DNA of 64,000 nt. It comes from Thalassovita mangrovi (lineage in GTDB: Bacteria; Pseudomonadota; Alphaproteobacteria; Rhodobacterales; Rhodobacteraceae). Positions 17,553 to 26,527 of this stretch are shown here, piece by piece. A program made the position numbers and the translations under genes. Position 1 is the stretch's first letter, and every line of letters starts with the position of its first letter. The stretch is taken from the NCBI RefSeq assembly GCF_009857745.1, contig NZ_WWEN01000002.1:124001-188000 (forward strand), written 5' to 3'. The notes below the pieces were generated by a model, which made no database searches, was not told where the DNA came from, and saw nothing but the letters and a program-made list of their open reading frames with translations.

Positions 17553-18395
17553 TCAGGACAGCGCGCCGCTGATCCAGTCCGCGAAGCGCAATACCGGGTC
17601 GGCGCGGTGCAGATTCGCCGGGTGAATCAGGTAGTAGCCGATATCCCGGCCGGTTTCGGGCAGCCACAATTCGCGCAGATCGCCCCGGCGCAACGGTTTT
17701 TCCACCAACAGGCGAGGAGCGATCGCCACGCCCTGGCCCTCCATCGCCGCATCGATCGCCAGCACGGTGTAATTATAGCGCCGGATGTCGCGCCCCCGCC
17801 CGGGCAGGAACCGGTCCCAATAACCATGCGCATCCTGCAACAATACTGCACCCTCGAACCCCGGCGCCCCGCCGACACGCGCGGCGTAATCGGGCGTGGC
17901 TACCGCGACGAACTCCACCGGGCACAGCCGCGTGACGACAGCCCCCTCCACCTCCGGCCGCGGCCCCATGCGGATGGCGGCATCGACGATGCCGCGCCGC
18001 AGCGGCTGCACCTTCACATCGGCGCTGACCGCCAGGCGCAAATCGGGATGCGCCGCCTCGAATTCCGGGATCGCTGCCACCAGCCAGCGCGCGGCGAAAC
18101 TTGGCGGAACGCTGATTTGCAGGGTCTTCTGCCCGGTTTCCAGCGCATCCACCGCCTGATCCATCAGTTCCAGCGCCGATCGCGTCGCCTTGGCCAGATG
18201 CGCCCCGGCGGCGGTCAGCACCACCCCGCGCGGCAGCCGTTCGAACAGCGGCTGGCCAATCTGATCCTCCAGCGCGCGGATCTGCTGCGCCACCGCACCG
18301 TGGGTCAGGTTCAGTTCCTCCGCCGCCAGACGGAAATTCCCGTGACGGGCGGCGGCATCGAAGGCGCGGATCGGTGAAAGGCGCAGGCGGGGCAT
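17553..18395 (-). CDS. LysR-family transcriptional regulator (GcvA-like)
   Basis: The 280-residue protein has an N-terminal winged helix-turn-helix (PRLRLSPIRAFDAAARHGNFRLAAEELNLTHGAVAQQI in segments, about residues 3-60). A two-lobed co-inducer domain follows (residues 88-280). The RAFDAAARHGNF opening is typical of the GcvA/AmpR-like branch. It lies upstream of cysK on the same strand, but a 120-base gap and the cysK SD suggest separate control. A CCTGTAGG/CCTACAGG palindrome starts seven bases before its ATG, which is a good site for autoregulation and for control of the divergent small membrane protein gene. Confidence 0.88.
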   Translation of the reverse strand: MPRLRLSPIRAFDAAARHGNFRLAAEELNLTHGAVAQQIRALEDQIGQPLFERLPRGVVLTAAGAHLAKATRSALELMDQAVDALETGQKTLQISVPPSFAARWLVAAIPEFEAAHPDLRLAVSADVKVQPLRRGIVDAAIRMGPRPEVEGAVVTRLCPVEFVAVATPDYAARVGGAPGFEGAVLLQDAHGYWDRFLPGRGRDIRRYNYTVLAIDAAMEGQGVAIAPRLLVEKPLRRGDLRELWLPETGRDIGYYLIHPANLHRADPVLRFADWISGALS

Positions 18396-18401
18396 GTCAG
18401 T

Positions 18402-18420
18402 CCTGTAGGTTTCCTACAGG
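18402..18420. promoter_or_regulatory. Palindromic operator between the LysR gene and a divergent gene
   Basis: CCTGTAGG-TTT-CCTACAGG is a perfect 8-bp inverted repeat with a three-base spacer. LysR-type regulators often bind a dyad in the intergenic region shared with the divergent target gene. Its closeness to the LysR start codon fits self-repression. Confidence 0.6.
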
Positions 18421-18497
18421 GTTAGGCCTGAAAGCATGAATAGTCAAATGCCCGCACCAATGCCATTTCAGGCTTCCCGATCTTCAGGAGAAACCGG

Positions 18498-18737
18498 ATG
18501 CAACAGGCCCTGACCCGACACGCAAACCTGATCCAGCCCGTCAAATGGACGGCCTCTATCGCGCAGATTTTCGGCTATGCCTTCACCGCCTTCGACATGG
18601 CGCCGTGGAACATCTACATGTTCCTGATCGGGCTTGTCGGGTGGTTTGCGGTGGGCGTGCTGTGGAACGACCGCGCGATCATGCTGATCCACGTGGTCGC
18701 CCTTGGCTCGATGGTCGCGGGGATGCTCAGCCGCTGA
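18498..18737 (+). CDS. Small two-helix membrane protein
   Basis: The 79-residue product has a polar N-terminus (MQQALTRHANLIQPVKW) and two or three hydrophobic segments (about 18-35, 38-56 and 60-77), with WND in the short loop. AGGAG lies nine bases before the ATG. It is divergent from the LysR gene and therefore a likely target of it. Its stop codon abuts the cysE stop codon on the other strand, sharing the palindrome TGATCA region. I recognise similar small proteins from Roseobacter genomes but no function. Confidence 0.7.
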   Translation: MQQALTRHANLIQPVKWTASIAQIFGYAFTAFDMAPWNIYMFLIGLVGWFAVGVLWNDRAIMLIHVVALGSMVAGMLSR

Positions 18738-19544
18738 TCACTTGGTGCCCAGCAGCTGATCCATGGTGATCGAGGGCGTCGAACAGCCCGCCTCGCCCAC
18801 CACCTTGGCCGGCACGCCGGCCACGGTGGTTTTCGGCGGCACCTCGTGCAGCACCACCGACCCGGCGGCGATGCGCGAACAGTGGCCCACATGGATATTG
18901 CCCAGCACCTTGGCCCCGGCACCGATCAGCACGCCGTCGCCGATTTTCGGGTGGCGGTCTTCCTCTTCCTTGCCGGTGCCGCCCAGGGTCACCGAATGCA
19001 GCATCGACACGTTGTCGCCCACCACGGCGGTTTCGCCGATGACGATGGAATGGGCGTGGTCCATCATGATACCCTTGCCGATCCGGGCGGCCGGGTGGAT
19101 ATCGACGCCGAACTGTTCCGACACCCGCATCTGGAAGAAATAGGCCATGTCCTTGCGGTCATTCGCCCACAGCCAATGCGCCACGCGATACGCCTGCAGC
19201 GCCTGGAAGCCCTTGAAGAACATCAGCGGCTGGACGAAGCGGTTGCAGGCCGGATCGCGTTCATGCACCGCCATGATGTCGGCCCGTGCGGCCAGCGCCA
19301 GCGATGGATCGTCGGCATAGGCGGCGTCGCAAATCTCGCGGATCAGCTGCTCCGACATCTCGCCCGAAGCCAGCTTCAGCGAAGTCCGGTAGGCCAGCGC
19401 GCGCTCGATCGATTCGTGGTGCAGGATGCTGGAATGGATCAGCCCGCCGAGCAGCGGTTCCTGCGCAACGGCGTCTTCCGCTTCGGTCCTGATCCGGCTC
19501 CAGACGGGATCGAGTTCTGCAAATTGTGTCTTGGTCTTGGCCAT
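18738..19544 (-). CDS. cysE: Serine O-acetyltransferase
   Basis: The 268-residue enzyme acetylates serine for cysteine synthesis. The N-terminal helical domain (to about residue 135) is followed by left-handed beta-helix hexapeptide repeats: GVDIHPAARIGKGIMMDHAHSIVIGETAVV in segments, then MLHSVTLGGTGKE, with the catalytic His-Asp pair. A C-terminal tail follows, ending in LLGTK rather than the inhibitor-binding isoleucine of E. coli CysE. The ATG at 19544 follows GGAGGACCCC. It marks the downstream flank of the GTA cluster, as I recall for R. capsulatus. Confidence 0.94.
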   Translation of the reverse strand: MAKTKTQFAELDPVWSRIRTEAEDAVAQEPLLGGLIHSSILHHESIERALAYRTSLKLASGEMSEQLIREICDAAYADDPSLALAARADIMAVHERDPACNRFVQPLMFFKGFQALQAYRVAHWLWANDRKDMAYFFQMRVSEQFGVDIHPAARIGKGIMMDHAHSIVIGETAVVGDNVSMLHSVTLGGTGKEEEDRHPKIGDGVLIGAGAKVLGNIHVGHCSRIAAGSVVLHEVPPKTTVAGVPAKVVGEAGCSTPSITMDQLLGTK

Positions 19545-19708
19545 GGATGGGGTCCTCCGGTCGCGCTCACTATACCAGATAGACCGCTTTGGCAAAATGC
19601 AAAGCTGTGACAGGGGTTATTCGGTTTCGGAATGGTTCGTTTCCAAATCGGCGAGTTTTCCACACAGGGGCAGAAGCCGCTCAAGGGCCTGCTTTCCCAC
19701 CCTTAAAG

Positions 19709-19781
19709 ACAAGGCTTTTCGAAAAGCCTTGTCCACGCAATTTCGAATTTGCGTGCGAAAGCGCCTTCGAAGGCGCTTTTC
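19709..19781. terminator. Three tandem TCGA-centred hairpins after the GTA operon
   Basis: 19709-19732 is a perfect 24-bp palindrome (arms ACAAGGCTTTTC). 19734-19755 is an imperfect one (arms CACGCAA/TTGCGTG). 19758-19779 is perfect (arms AAAGCGCCTTC). All three are centred on TTCGAA. They lie between the end of GTA gene g15 and the cysE start and probably end or stabilise the GTA transcript. The order suggests repeated use of one hairpin type. Confidence 0.6.
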
Positions 19782-19796
19782 ACCCGAGGTTATCCC

Positions 19797-22700
19797 CTAC
19801 CCGCCCAGCTCCAGCCGCGCCGCCGCCCCGGCACCATATACCGCCGACACCTGCGCCACCTCCGCCACCAGACCAGACAGCCCGCCATCCGCGGCAATCG
19901 CCGCCGCCGCATAGGTCCATTCGGCCGACGCAACCGTTTCCTCGCGCAGCACCTGCGCCCCGTCCAGGATACGGACCAGGTACAGCTCCTGTTCCTCGCC
20001 CAGGGGCACCTCCAGCCCGTCCCAGCTGTCGCCCCCGACCCGTGTGCGGCGGATCCAGCGCAATGTCACATCACCCGCCCCGGTCGCCTCGGCCCGCAGA
20101 TGCACCGGCGCGAAGGGTTTCAGCCCGATCCCGGAGAAGGCAAGCTGGTAATGCCGATAGGACGGATCGTCATAGCCGCGGCTGGCCGGCCCGATCCGGT
20201 AATGCCGTGCCAGGTTGCGGCTGGCCGCGGACAGGCCCAGCTGCGTCACCGCGTTATCCAGCAGCACGAAATAGGACCCTGCGGGCCAGCTGTCGGGCAT
20301 CAAAGCGTCGCTGCCCTGCTGTCCGCGCAGCAGGTGGCGCAGCAGATAGGTATTCGTGTCCACCAGTTCGGCATCGCGGAACTGCACCAGTTCCCAGTTC
20401 TCCGCCGCCCCGTCGCCGATCGCGGCCAGGTTGGCCCCGGCCAGGATATCGTCCTCCGACCGGCTTTCCAGGCTGCCACTGGCCAGCCGGACCTGCAGCG
20501 TGTTGCCACGATCCCACAGCCCCGGCCGCGCCCGGTAGAGCGCGGTTTGAGTGACCCCGACCGTCGCCCGCGCCTGCTGCGTTGCCAGTAGGGCATAATC
20601 GGCGTCGCTCGCCGCGTGATACACCGCGACGCTGCCAGACCAGGGCGTGGCGGTTACCGCCAGGTGCGGCGCATGGGGCAGCTCATCGCCACGCAGCAAA
20701 GGCAGGTCGAGAAACAGAGGCAACACATGCGCCGGCGCGACGTAGGGGGTAACCGGGCTCGTCTCGTCGGTAAAATCCGCCGGGCGATAGCTTTGCTTGT
20801 CGATCCGCACCGCCTCAAGGATCTGCGACGCGCCATATTCGACCCGGTCCACCCGGTAGCTGCCGCTCCCTGAGCCATCGGGCAATGCGATCACGTCCCC
20901 CGCCCCGATCCCCAGCGCCGAGGGCGGCAGCGCGATCCGCACGCTGTCGCGCGACAGTCGCGCCTCGCTCAGCCAGCGTTCGACCACCTGGCGCCCCTCG
21001 GCCCGGGTCATCGCCAGGGGGATTTCGCTGGCGGCCACCGCATGGGTCGCCTCGTCGGGCAGAACGCTTTCCTCCGAAGCGGTTTCGAAATCGGCATCCG
21101 CCTCAATGAACCGCAGCCGCACCCGCCCCGCCATGTCGCTTTGCGCCGCGCGCCGCGCCTCGGTGGATGCGGGCAGGTCATCGTTGACCGCCAGCATGTC
21201 CTCCCCCAGCGCCCAATCGGTCAGCCCGGTGCGGCTGCGGAAGACCAGAACACCGTCGCGCTCAATCGCATCGAACCCATAGCGCAGCATCAGCGGCTGC
21301 AGCGCCGAACGCGCCTCGCTGGCATCGCTCAGGTGATAGCCCCGCACATGACCGAACAATGCGGTGGTATCGATCCCGCTCACCCCGGCCTGACGGCAAA
21401 TCTCGGTCACCACCGAGGCCAGCGAACGCGCCGATCCGCGCCCGTTGATCCAATGCCCCTTGGCGTAGTTGTCGCCATCGCCCCACAATTCGGTATTGCG
21501 CGGGAAGGCCGGGTAAGGCCGCGCGTCCCAGGCCCAGACGAAGGCGCGCGACATGTCCAGCATCCGGCCGTCATATTCCTCTGACGCCGGGTTGTTCGCA
21601 TCCTCGCCCCAGTACCCCAGCATGGCGCGCAGATATTGCATCTGGATCAGCTCGTCGCGCCGCCCGTCGGAATAACGCGGCAGCACCGATTCCGACGACT
21701 TGGGATCGAGGAACTTGTTGGGCTGGTTGGTCCCCTTGTCGATGGCGCCGCAGCCAAGTTCGGTCAGCCGGATCGGTTTCGATTGCGGCACCCAATCGGT
21801 GGGCGTTTCCAGGCGCACACCGCCGACCCTTTCGTGATGCGTATTCCCCCACCAGGCGCGGATATCCTTGTAGCGGTAAACCCAAGGCTCGCCATAGGCG
21901 CCATCGGTGATCGGGGTGCGGATCTGCGCCTCGCGCGCTTCCTCGGAATGGTAATACCAGTCGTATCCTTCCCCACCCTCGATATTGGACCGCAGGTAGC
22001 CGAGGTCATAGATCGCCCCCCATGCGGCATCGCGGTGATCCTCCCCCTCGCGCCAATCCGACAGCGGCATGTAATTGTCGATCCCGATGAAATCGATTTC
22101 CTCATCGGCCCACAGCGGATCGAGATGGAAGAACACGTCGCCCGACCCGTCCTGCGGGTGATAGCCGAAATATTCCGACCAGTCGGCGGCATAGCCCAGC
22201 TTCACGTCAGGCCCCAGCAACGCCCGCACCTGCGCCACCAGCAGCCGCATCCGTTCCACCGCCGGGAATGTGTCATTCGCCCCGCGCAATTGCGTGAGCC
22301 CGCGCATCTCCGACCCGACGCAGAAGGACTCCACGCCCCCCGCAGCGGCGCAAAGCGCGGCATTGTGCAGGATGAAACGGCTGTAGCTCCATTCCTCCGG
22401 CCCGGTATAGGTGACCTCCCCCTCGCCCACGATGAAATCCGCCGCCGTCACGGTGCCGAAGAAATCCGCCACCTGCGCATCCATCGCGGCGCTTCGATCC
22501 GGCGAGCCATCCATGCCCGGCGCCAGCGACGCGGTGATCCTTCCCCGCCAGGGCAGCACCGGCTGCCCCGCTTCCCCGGTCCAGGGATTGGGCAGCGTAT
22601 TGCCCGCCATCTGCTCCATCAGGATGAAGGGATAGAACATCACCGCCTGCCCGGTCTGCTGCAATGCCACGATGGCCTGTATGACCGAGGCGTCGCTTGG

Positions 22701-23711
22701 CGTACCGCCATAGACCGGCCGCCCGTCCTGCAACGGCACCAGACCGGCCGTCGCCCGGCTCAGCCCCGACACAGACCAGGGCATGCCTTCGGCATCCTGC
22801 TCGCTCTGTTCCACCTTGGGCCGCAGCGCACAGTCGCCACAGTGCAGGTCGTCGCCGAACCAGCTGACGATTAGCGACACCGCCTCGCAATTCGGCAGCT
22901 CCTGCTGCAGCTGATCCAAAGAGGTCGCCAGGTCGCTTTGCCCCGAGGCGGAATTGATATTCGCCGTCCGGGTTTCCCCCAGCCCGTAATCGAACACCGC
23001 CGGGTCGGTGGCCAGCGCGTATTCCCCGGTACCTGGCATCAGGGCGACGCCACGGATCGCGTGTCCCGGTTCTTCATCGACCGTACCGTCATATTCGAAA
23101 TCGGGGCGCAGCACCTCGAAGGTGAACTGCGGCACCCGGCTGCCGAAGGGCGCCAGGTCCAGGTCTTCCATTACCACGTAAGCGGTGCCGCGATAGGCGG
23201 GCACCTTGCCCGCGCCCTCCACCGCCTCGATCTTGGGATCGGGCAACTGGTCCATGCTGCCGCGATAGACCCGTATGTTCAGGTCCTCCGGCGCCACCTC
23301 GTTGCCATCGGCCCAGACCCGGCAGACGCCGCCGATCTCGCCCTCGCAGAGCGCAATCGCCAGGCTGACCGTATAGCTGTATTCGGTACTGCGCCGCCCA
23401 CCGCCCTTGCCGCCGCGCGTCGTATCCGCGTGTTCCTCGAAATGGGTGGCCCAGATCACCTGCCCGCCGATCCGCATCCGCCCGTAAAGCCGCGCCACCG
23501 GATCGCCCTCGCTGGCGCCGGTCAGGCGGAACCGGTCGATCCGGCCGGTTTCCACCGCCTCTGATCCTTCGCCCAGCAGGCGCTGATCGATCGCCCGGCC
23601 CAGAAGCGCCCCGGCAAACCGCCCCACCGCGACCGAGGACAGGCCCAGAACCGTGCCCCCGATCGAGCCGCCAATCGCGGCCCCTGCCGCCGACAAAAGA
23701 ATGGTCGCCAT
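19797..23711 (-). CDS. GTA gene g15: tail hub / host-specificity megatron protein
   Basis: At 1304 residues this is the largest GTA gene and the last of the operon. The N-terminus is a Gly/Ala zipper-like hydrophobic stretch (ILLSAAGAAIGGSIGGTVLG, about residues 4-36). The middle (about 430-780) is the GTA TIM-barrel, glycosidase-like domain with IDNYMPLSDWREG, DWYYHSEEAREAQIR and RLTELGCGAIDKGTN. The remainder is a phage-tail hub and baseplate-like part with beta-rich domains. It should form the tail tip that contacts or pierces the recipient envelope. The start overlaps the g14 stop as TGATG. Confidence 0.93.
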   Translation of the reverse strand: MATILLSAAGAAIGGSIGGTVLGLSSVAVGRFAGALLGRAIDQRLLGEGSEAVETGRIDRFRLTGASEGDPVARLYGRMRIGGQVIWATHFEEHADTTRGGKGGGRRSTEYSYTVSLAIALCEGEIGGVCRVWADGNEVAPEDLNIRVYRGSMDQLPDPKIEAVEGAGKVPAYRGTAYVVMEDLDLAPFGSRVPQFTFEVLRPDFEYDGTVDEEPGHAIRGVALMPGTGEYALATDPAVFDYGLGETRTANINSASGQSDLATSLDQLQQELPNCEAVSLIVSWFGDDLHCGDCALRPKVEQSEQDAEGMPWSVSGLSRATAGLVPLQDGRPVYGGTPSDASVIQAIVALQQTGQAVMFYPFILMEQMAGNTLPNPWTGEAGQPVLPWRGRITASLAPGMDGSPDRSAAMDAQVADFFGTVTAADFIVGEGEVTYTGPEEWSYSRFILHNAALCAAAGGVESFCVGSEMRGLTQLRGANDTFPAVERMRLLVAQVRALLGPDVKLGYAADWSEYFGYHPQDGSGDVFFHLDPLWADEEIDFIGIDNYMPLSDWREGEDHRDAAWGAIYDLGYLRSNIEGGEGYDWYYHSEEAREAQIRTPITDGAYGEPWVYRYKDIRAWWGNTHHERVGGVRLETPTDWVPQSKPIRLTELGCGAIDKGTNQPNKFLDPKSSESVLPRYSDGRRDELIQMQYLRAMLGYWGEDANNPASEEYDGRMLDMSRAFVWAWDARPYPAFPRNTELWGDGDNYAKGHWINGRGSARSLASVVTEICRQAGVSGIDTTALFGHVRGYHLSDASEARSALQPLMLRYGFDAIERDGVLVFRSRTGLTDWALGEDMLAVNDDLPASTEARRAAQSDMAGRVRLRFIEADADFETASEESVLPDEATHAVAASEIPLAMTRAEGRQVVERWLSEARLSRDSVRIALPPSALGIGAGDVIALPDGSGSGSYRVDRVEYGASQILEAVRIDKQSYRPADFTDETSPVTPYVAPAHVLPLFLDLPLLRGDELPHAPHLAVTATPWSGSVAVYHAASDADYALLATQQARATVGVTQTALYRARPGLWDRGNTLQVRLASGSLESRSEDDILAGANLAAIGDGAAENWELVQFRDAELVDTNTYLLRHLLRGQQGSDALMPDSWPAGSYFVLLDNAVTQLGLSAASRNLARHYRIGPASRGYDDPSYRHYQLAFSGIGLKPFAPVHLRAEATGAGDVTLRWIRRTRVGGDSWDGLEVPLGEEQELYLVRILDGAQVLREETVASAEWTYAAAAIAADGGLSGLVAEVAQVSAVYGAGAAARLELGG

Positions 23712-24160
23712 CACACCCCCCCTTCGGGCAAAGCAAATCGCGCCACGATGCGCCTGCGCCAGGGCAGGCTCAGCGGGCTTTCCAACACGGCATGGCCGGA
23801 ATAGGCGTGGATGAAGCTGGGCCGTTCCCCGACCCGCCCCGCGATGCCGATATGTTTCGCAACCCCGCCCGCGCGCATCTGGAACAGCAGGATATCGCCC
23901 GGCGCCTCGTCCCCCGGTCGCTTGACCAGCAGATGCCGCTTCGCCGCCCGCCACAGCAATTCGTCACCCTGCGGTTCCGACCAGTCGCGGCTATATGCGG
24001 GCGGCGCTTCGGGCTCATCCCCCAACAGATCGCGCCAGACGCCGCGCAAAAGCCCCAGGCAATCGCACCCCGCCCCCCTGACCGATCCCTGATGCCGATA
24101 CGGCGTGCCGATCCAATCCCGCGCCGCCGCGACCACCGTTTCGCCGTCCATCGCATTCAT
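23711..24160 (-). CDS. GTA gene g14: NlpC/P60 cell-wall peptidase
   Basis: The 149-residue protein is an NlpC/P60-type cysteine peptidase. The nucleophile is C34 in GCDCLGLLRGV, the catalytic histidine is probably H103 in KHIGIAGRV, and AYSGHAV follows. In the GTA it is expected to cut peptidoglycan peptides during DNA entry. It has no signal peptide, as fits a structural tail component. It overlaps g13 by four bases and g15 by one. Confidence 0.93.
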   Translation of the reverse strand: MNAMDGETVVAAARDWIGTPYRHQGSVRGAGCDCLGLLRGVWRDLLGDEPEAPPAYSRDWSEPQGDELLWRAAKRHLLVKRPGDEAPGDILLFQMRAGGVAKHIGIAGRVGERPSFIHAYSGHAVLESPLSLPWRRRIVARFALPEGGV

Positions 24161-25041
24161 CGCCGGCTGCCCCCGTCGGTGACGCTGGCGCTGGCCGGAT
24201 AGGCGGCGGTCCAGTCGTCGCCCGGAATGTCCGGAAAGCCCTGGAAGTTCAGCAGATTGTCGAATTTCACCCGGCAGGTTTCAAACCGCTTGTCGCAGCC
24301 CGCGATCAGCCGCAGCCCGACACCAGTCGCGACCTCCGCCCCAAGCGGCGCCCACAGCTCGATCACCCTCTGGCCGTCCTCGACGTAATCCTTCTTGACC
24401 ACCCCGCGCAGTCCCGCCGCCGCGCCGCCGGTCACGTCCAGCCGCCCACGTGTGAACCATCCCGCCTCGTACCCGGGCAAGGCGTCGAAACGGAACACCC
24501 GCCGCTCCTCGACCTCCTGCGCAACCACCTCGGCAACATAGCCCGGCGTGCTCAATTCAAATCCGCACGCCCCGTCACCCAGCACCGCCGAGCAGGGTTT
24601 CTGATACACCCGCCCGAAGGGTTGGTTCAGCAGATCGGTCAACCCGCGCAGTTCGGCCTGGAACGCCCCGCCCGAGCGGGTCAACTCGCCCAGGCTCCCG
24701 GCGAACTGCAACGCCCGCTGCGCCGGGTCGGCCCAGTTGACCAGCCAGCAGCGCAACCGCGCGTCGTCGAACCGCCCCGCCTCGATATCCGCCTCGCTCA
24801 GCGCCGCGTCGCTCAGCGCGCCCAGGGCCTCGGTATTGTCCACCGACAGGCCCGTCGCCTGCTGCAGGGCCGTGGCCGACATGCCGCTGCCCGCCTTGAA
24901 CGCCACCCCGTCGAAACTCAGCTCGCAATCGTGATCGGTGAAGCCATAAGACACCCCATCGGCCCGCTGCAGCAGCCAGCAGCGGCACAGGGTGGTGACG
25001 CCCGTATCCAGATGCGCCTGGAATTCCGCGCCCAGCCTCAT
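24157..25041 (-). CDS. GTA gene g13: DUF2163 tail protein
   Basis: The 294-residue protein has the DUF2163 N-terminal half (HLDTGVTTLCRCWLLQR, YGFTDHDCELSFDG). The C-terminal half is rich in cysteine-bearing motifs (PCSAVLGDGACGFEL and GCDKRFETCRVKFDN) that recall the C-terminal zinc/iron-binding domain of phage hub proteins. In the RcGTA structure g13 belongs to the baseplate hub. It overlaps g12 by ATGA and g14 by four bases, so translation is probably coupled. Confidence 0.92.
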   Translation of the reverse strand: MRLGAEFQAHLDTGVTTLCRCWLLQRADGVSYGFTDHDCELSFDGVAFKAGSGMSATALQQATGLSVDNTEALGALSDAALSEADIEAGRFDDARLRCWLVNWADPAQRALQFAGSLGELTRSGGAFQAELRGLTDLLNQPFGRVYQKPCSAVLGDGACGFELSTPGYVAEVVAQEVEERRVFRFDALPGYEAGWFTRGRLDVTGGAAAGLRGVVKKDYVEDGQRVIELWAPLGAEVATGVGLRLIAGCDKRFETCRVKFDNLLNFQGFPDIPGDDWTAAYPASASVTDGGSRR

Positions 25042-25670
25042 ACCCGCACCTCCAGCACCGGCACATCCGGCACCTCGCCCGCCTGGAAACTGGCGACATT
25101 GGCGTGGATGTGATCGGTGTCGAACCGCACCGGAACGTCGAATTCGAACCCGGCGGTAATGTCGGCGCCCGCGTTGGGCGGCTCGGCCAGGGTGACAATG
25201 CCGGTCGCGCAATCGACCTCGAAATGCACGCCCTCGAGCATTTCCGCCCCTTCCACCCCGATCCGGACGGTGCCCAGAACCGGCTTGCTAATCGGCCGGA
25301 CATAGCTCTTCTCGCCCGAGCGGTAGTTCTTCACCAGCTGGAACGACAGCGTATCGCCGTCCCCGGTTGCGATCACCTGATCGGTATAGGCCACCGGGGC
25401 CGAGGGCGCGGCGGATTTGTAGTCGGCCCAGTCTTTCCAGCGGAACCCGTACATCTGCCCGCGCCGCGCCTCGAAAAATGCGATAAGCGTCTCGATATCG
25501 TCGAGCGACCGCAGCCCCAGCCCGGCGTCGTAGCGCCTGCGCGAATGCGCCCAGGGCGTGTTGCGCTCCTCATACCCGTTGGCCAGCGTCACCACATCGG
25601 TGCGCCGCTCCGGCCCGCCAAGCGCCCCGAAGCTCAGCGAGGCGGGAAATCTCACGTCGTGAAACTGCAT
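25038..25670 (-). CDS. GTA gene g12: DUF2460 distal tail protein
   Basis: The 210-residue DUF2460 protein begins FHDVRFPASLSFGALGGPERRTDV and has the family core RRRYDAGLGLRSLDDIETLIAFFEARRGQMYGF, in segments. In phage tails this family forms the distal ring that joins the tube to the hub. It sits 10 bases after g11 and overlaps g13 by four bases. Confidence 0.92.
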   Translation of the reverse strand: MQFHDVRFPASLSFGALGGPERRTDVVTLANGYEERNTPWAHSRRRYDAGLGLRSLDDIETLIAFFEARRGQMYGFRWKDWADYKSAAPSAPVAYTDQVIATGDGDTLSFQLVKNYRSGEKSYVRPISKPVLGTVRIGVEGAEMLEGVHFEVDCATGIVTLAEPPNAGADITAGFEFDVPVRFDTDHIHANVASFQAGEVPDVPVLEVRV

Positions 25671-25680
25671 CTTGTCCCCC

Positions 25681-26331
25681 TCACCTGATCCGCTGGCCGC
25701 GCGACAGCGCCCGGCTCATCCGCGCCGCGATCTGGCTTTGCGAGCGTTCGAAGCCCTGCACATCCGGCGTCTTGATATTCATCACCACGGTCACATTGCC
25801 GCCGCCGCGCGCCTGCACGCCTAGCTTGCCGTCGGCGCCCCGGGTCAGCGGCATGATCGCCTCGGGCCCCGCTTCGCCCATCAAGCCGGTGCCGCCACGC
25901 ATCGGGAACACGGTCGGCCCCGACACCACCCCACCATTGGCAAAGGGCATCACCCTTCCTTGCGCGAAGCTGCCGCCCTTTTCGAACCCAAACAGCCCCG
26001 ACACGACGCTGCCGACCCCTTGGGCCAAAAGCGATCCGAAATGATCGGTCACCGGGCGCACCGCCGCCGAATAGGTCGCATCGACCATCGACTGCGCCAC
26101 CGTGCGCAAGGCTCCCGACAGGTTCATCCCGTCCAGCACCACCCCGTCGATGGCCCGGCGCAGCCCGCGGCTCATGCCGCGTTCCAGCGCCGCCGCATCC
26201 AGCGCGGTTTCGCCAAAGGCGCTGCTCACCCGGCGCAGTTCGGCCTCGAACCCGCCCGCCATGGTGACCGCCGCACCCAGGCTGGCCTCCAGCGCCTCGA
26301 CCTGGTCCTGGAAATCGTCAAGTTCCGCCAT
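25681..26331 (-). CDS. GTA gene g11: short tape-measure protein
   Basis: The 216-residue product is a tape-measure-type protein, very short because GTA tails are short (RcGTA g11 is of about this size). It has a helical N-terminal half (ELDDFQDQVEALEASLGAAV) and a Gly-rich middle with GFEKGGSFAQGRVMPFANGG. The C-terminal lambda-H-like block MGEAGPEAIMPLTRG is clear. The ATG at 26331 has AAAGGATGACA upstream; an in-frame ATG at 26337 overlaps g10.1 more and is less likely. Confidence 0.9.
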   Translation of the reverse strand: MAELDDFQDQVEALEASLGAAVTMAGGFEAELRRVSSAFGETALDAAALERGMSRGLRRAIDGVVLDGMNLSGALRTVAQSMVDATYSAAVRPVTDHFGSLLAQGVGSVVSGLFGFEKGGSFAQGRVMPFANGGVVSGPTVFPMRGGTGLMGEAGPEAIMPLTRGADGKLGVQARGGGNVTVVMNIKTPDVQGFERSQSQIAARMSRALSRGQRIR

Positions 26332-26527
26332 TGTCATCCTTTCCCGCGCGGTCCGGATAGGCCCGCAGCAATTCCTCCAACCGATCGCGGCCCAGCGGCG
26401 CCGCGCCCGACCCGGTGCCCAGCAGCAGGGCCAGCTCAGCCGGTGTCAGCGCCCAGAATTCACCAGGACGCAGCCCCAAACCGCGCATCCCCGCCCACAT
26501 CAGCCCCGGCCAGTCGAAGCGGCTCAT
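26318..26527 (-). CDS. GTA gene g10.1: small tail-assembly protein
   Basis: The 69-residue protein, RFDWPGLMWAGMRGLGLRPGEFWALTPAEL, has the FW-ALTPAEL motif of tail assembly chaperone-like proteins found just before the tape-measure gene. In RcGTA the matching gene lies between g10 and g11. It overlaps g10 by four bases and g11 by 14, so it is almost certainly translated from the operon. Confidence 0.85.
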   Translation of the reverse strand: MSRFDWPGLMWAGMRGLGLRPGEFWALTPAELALLLGTGSGAAPLGRDRLEELLRAYPDRAGKDDNGGT

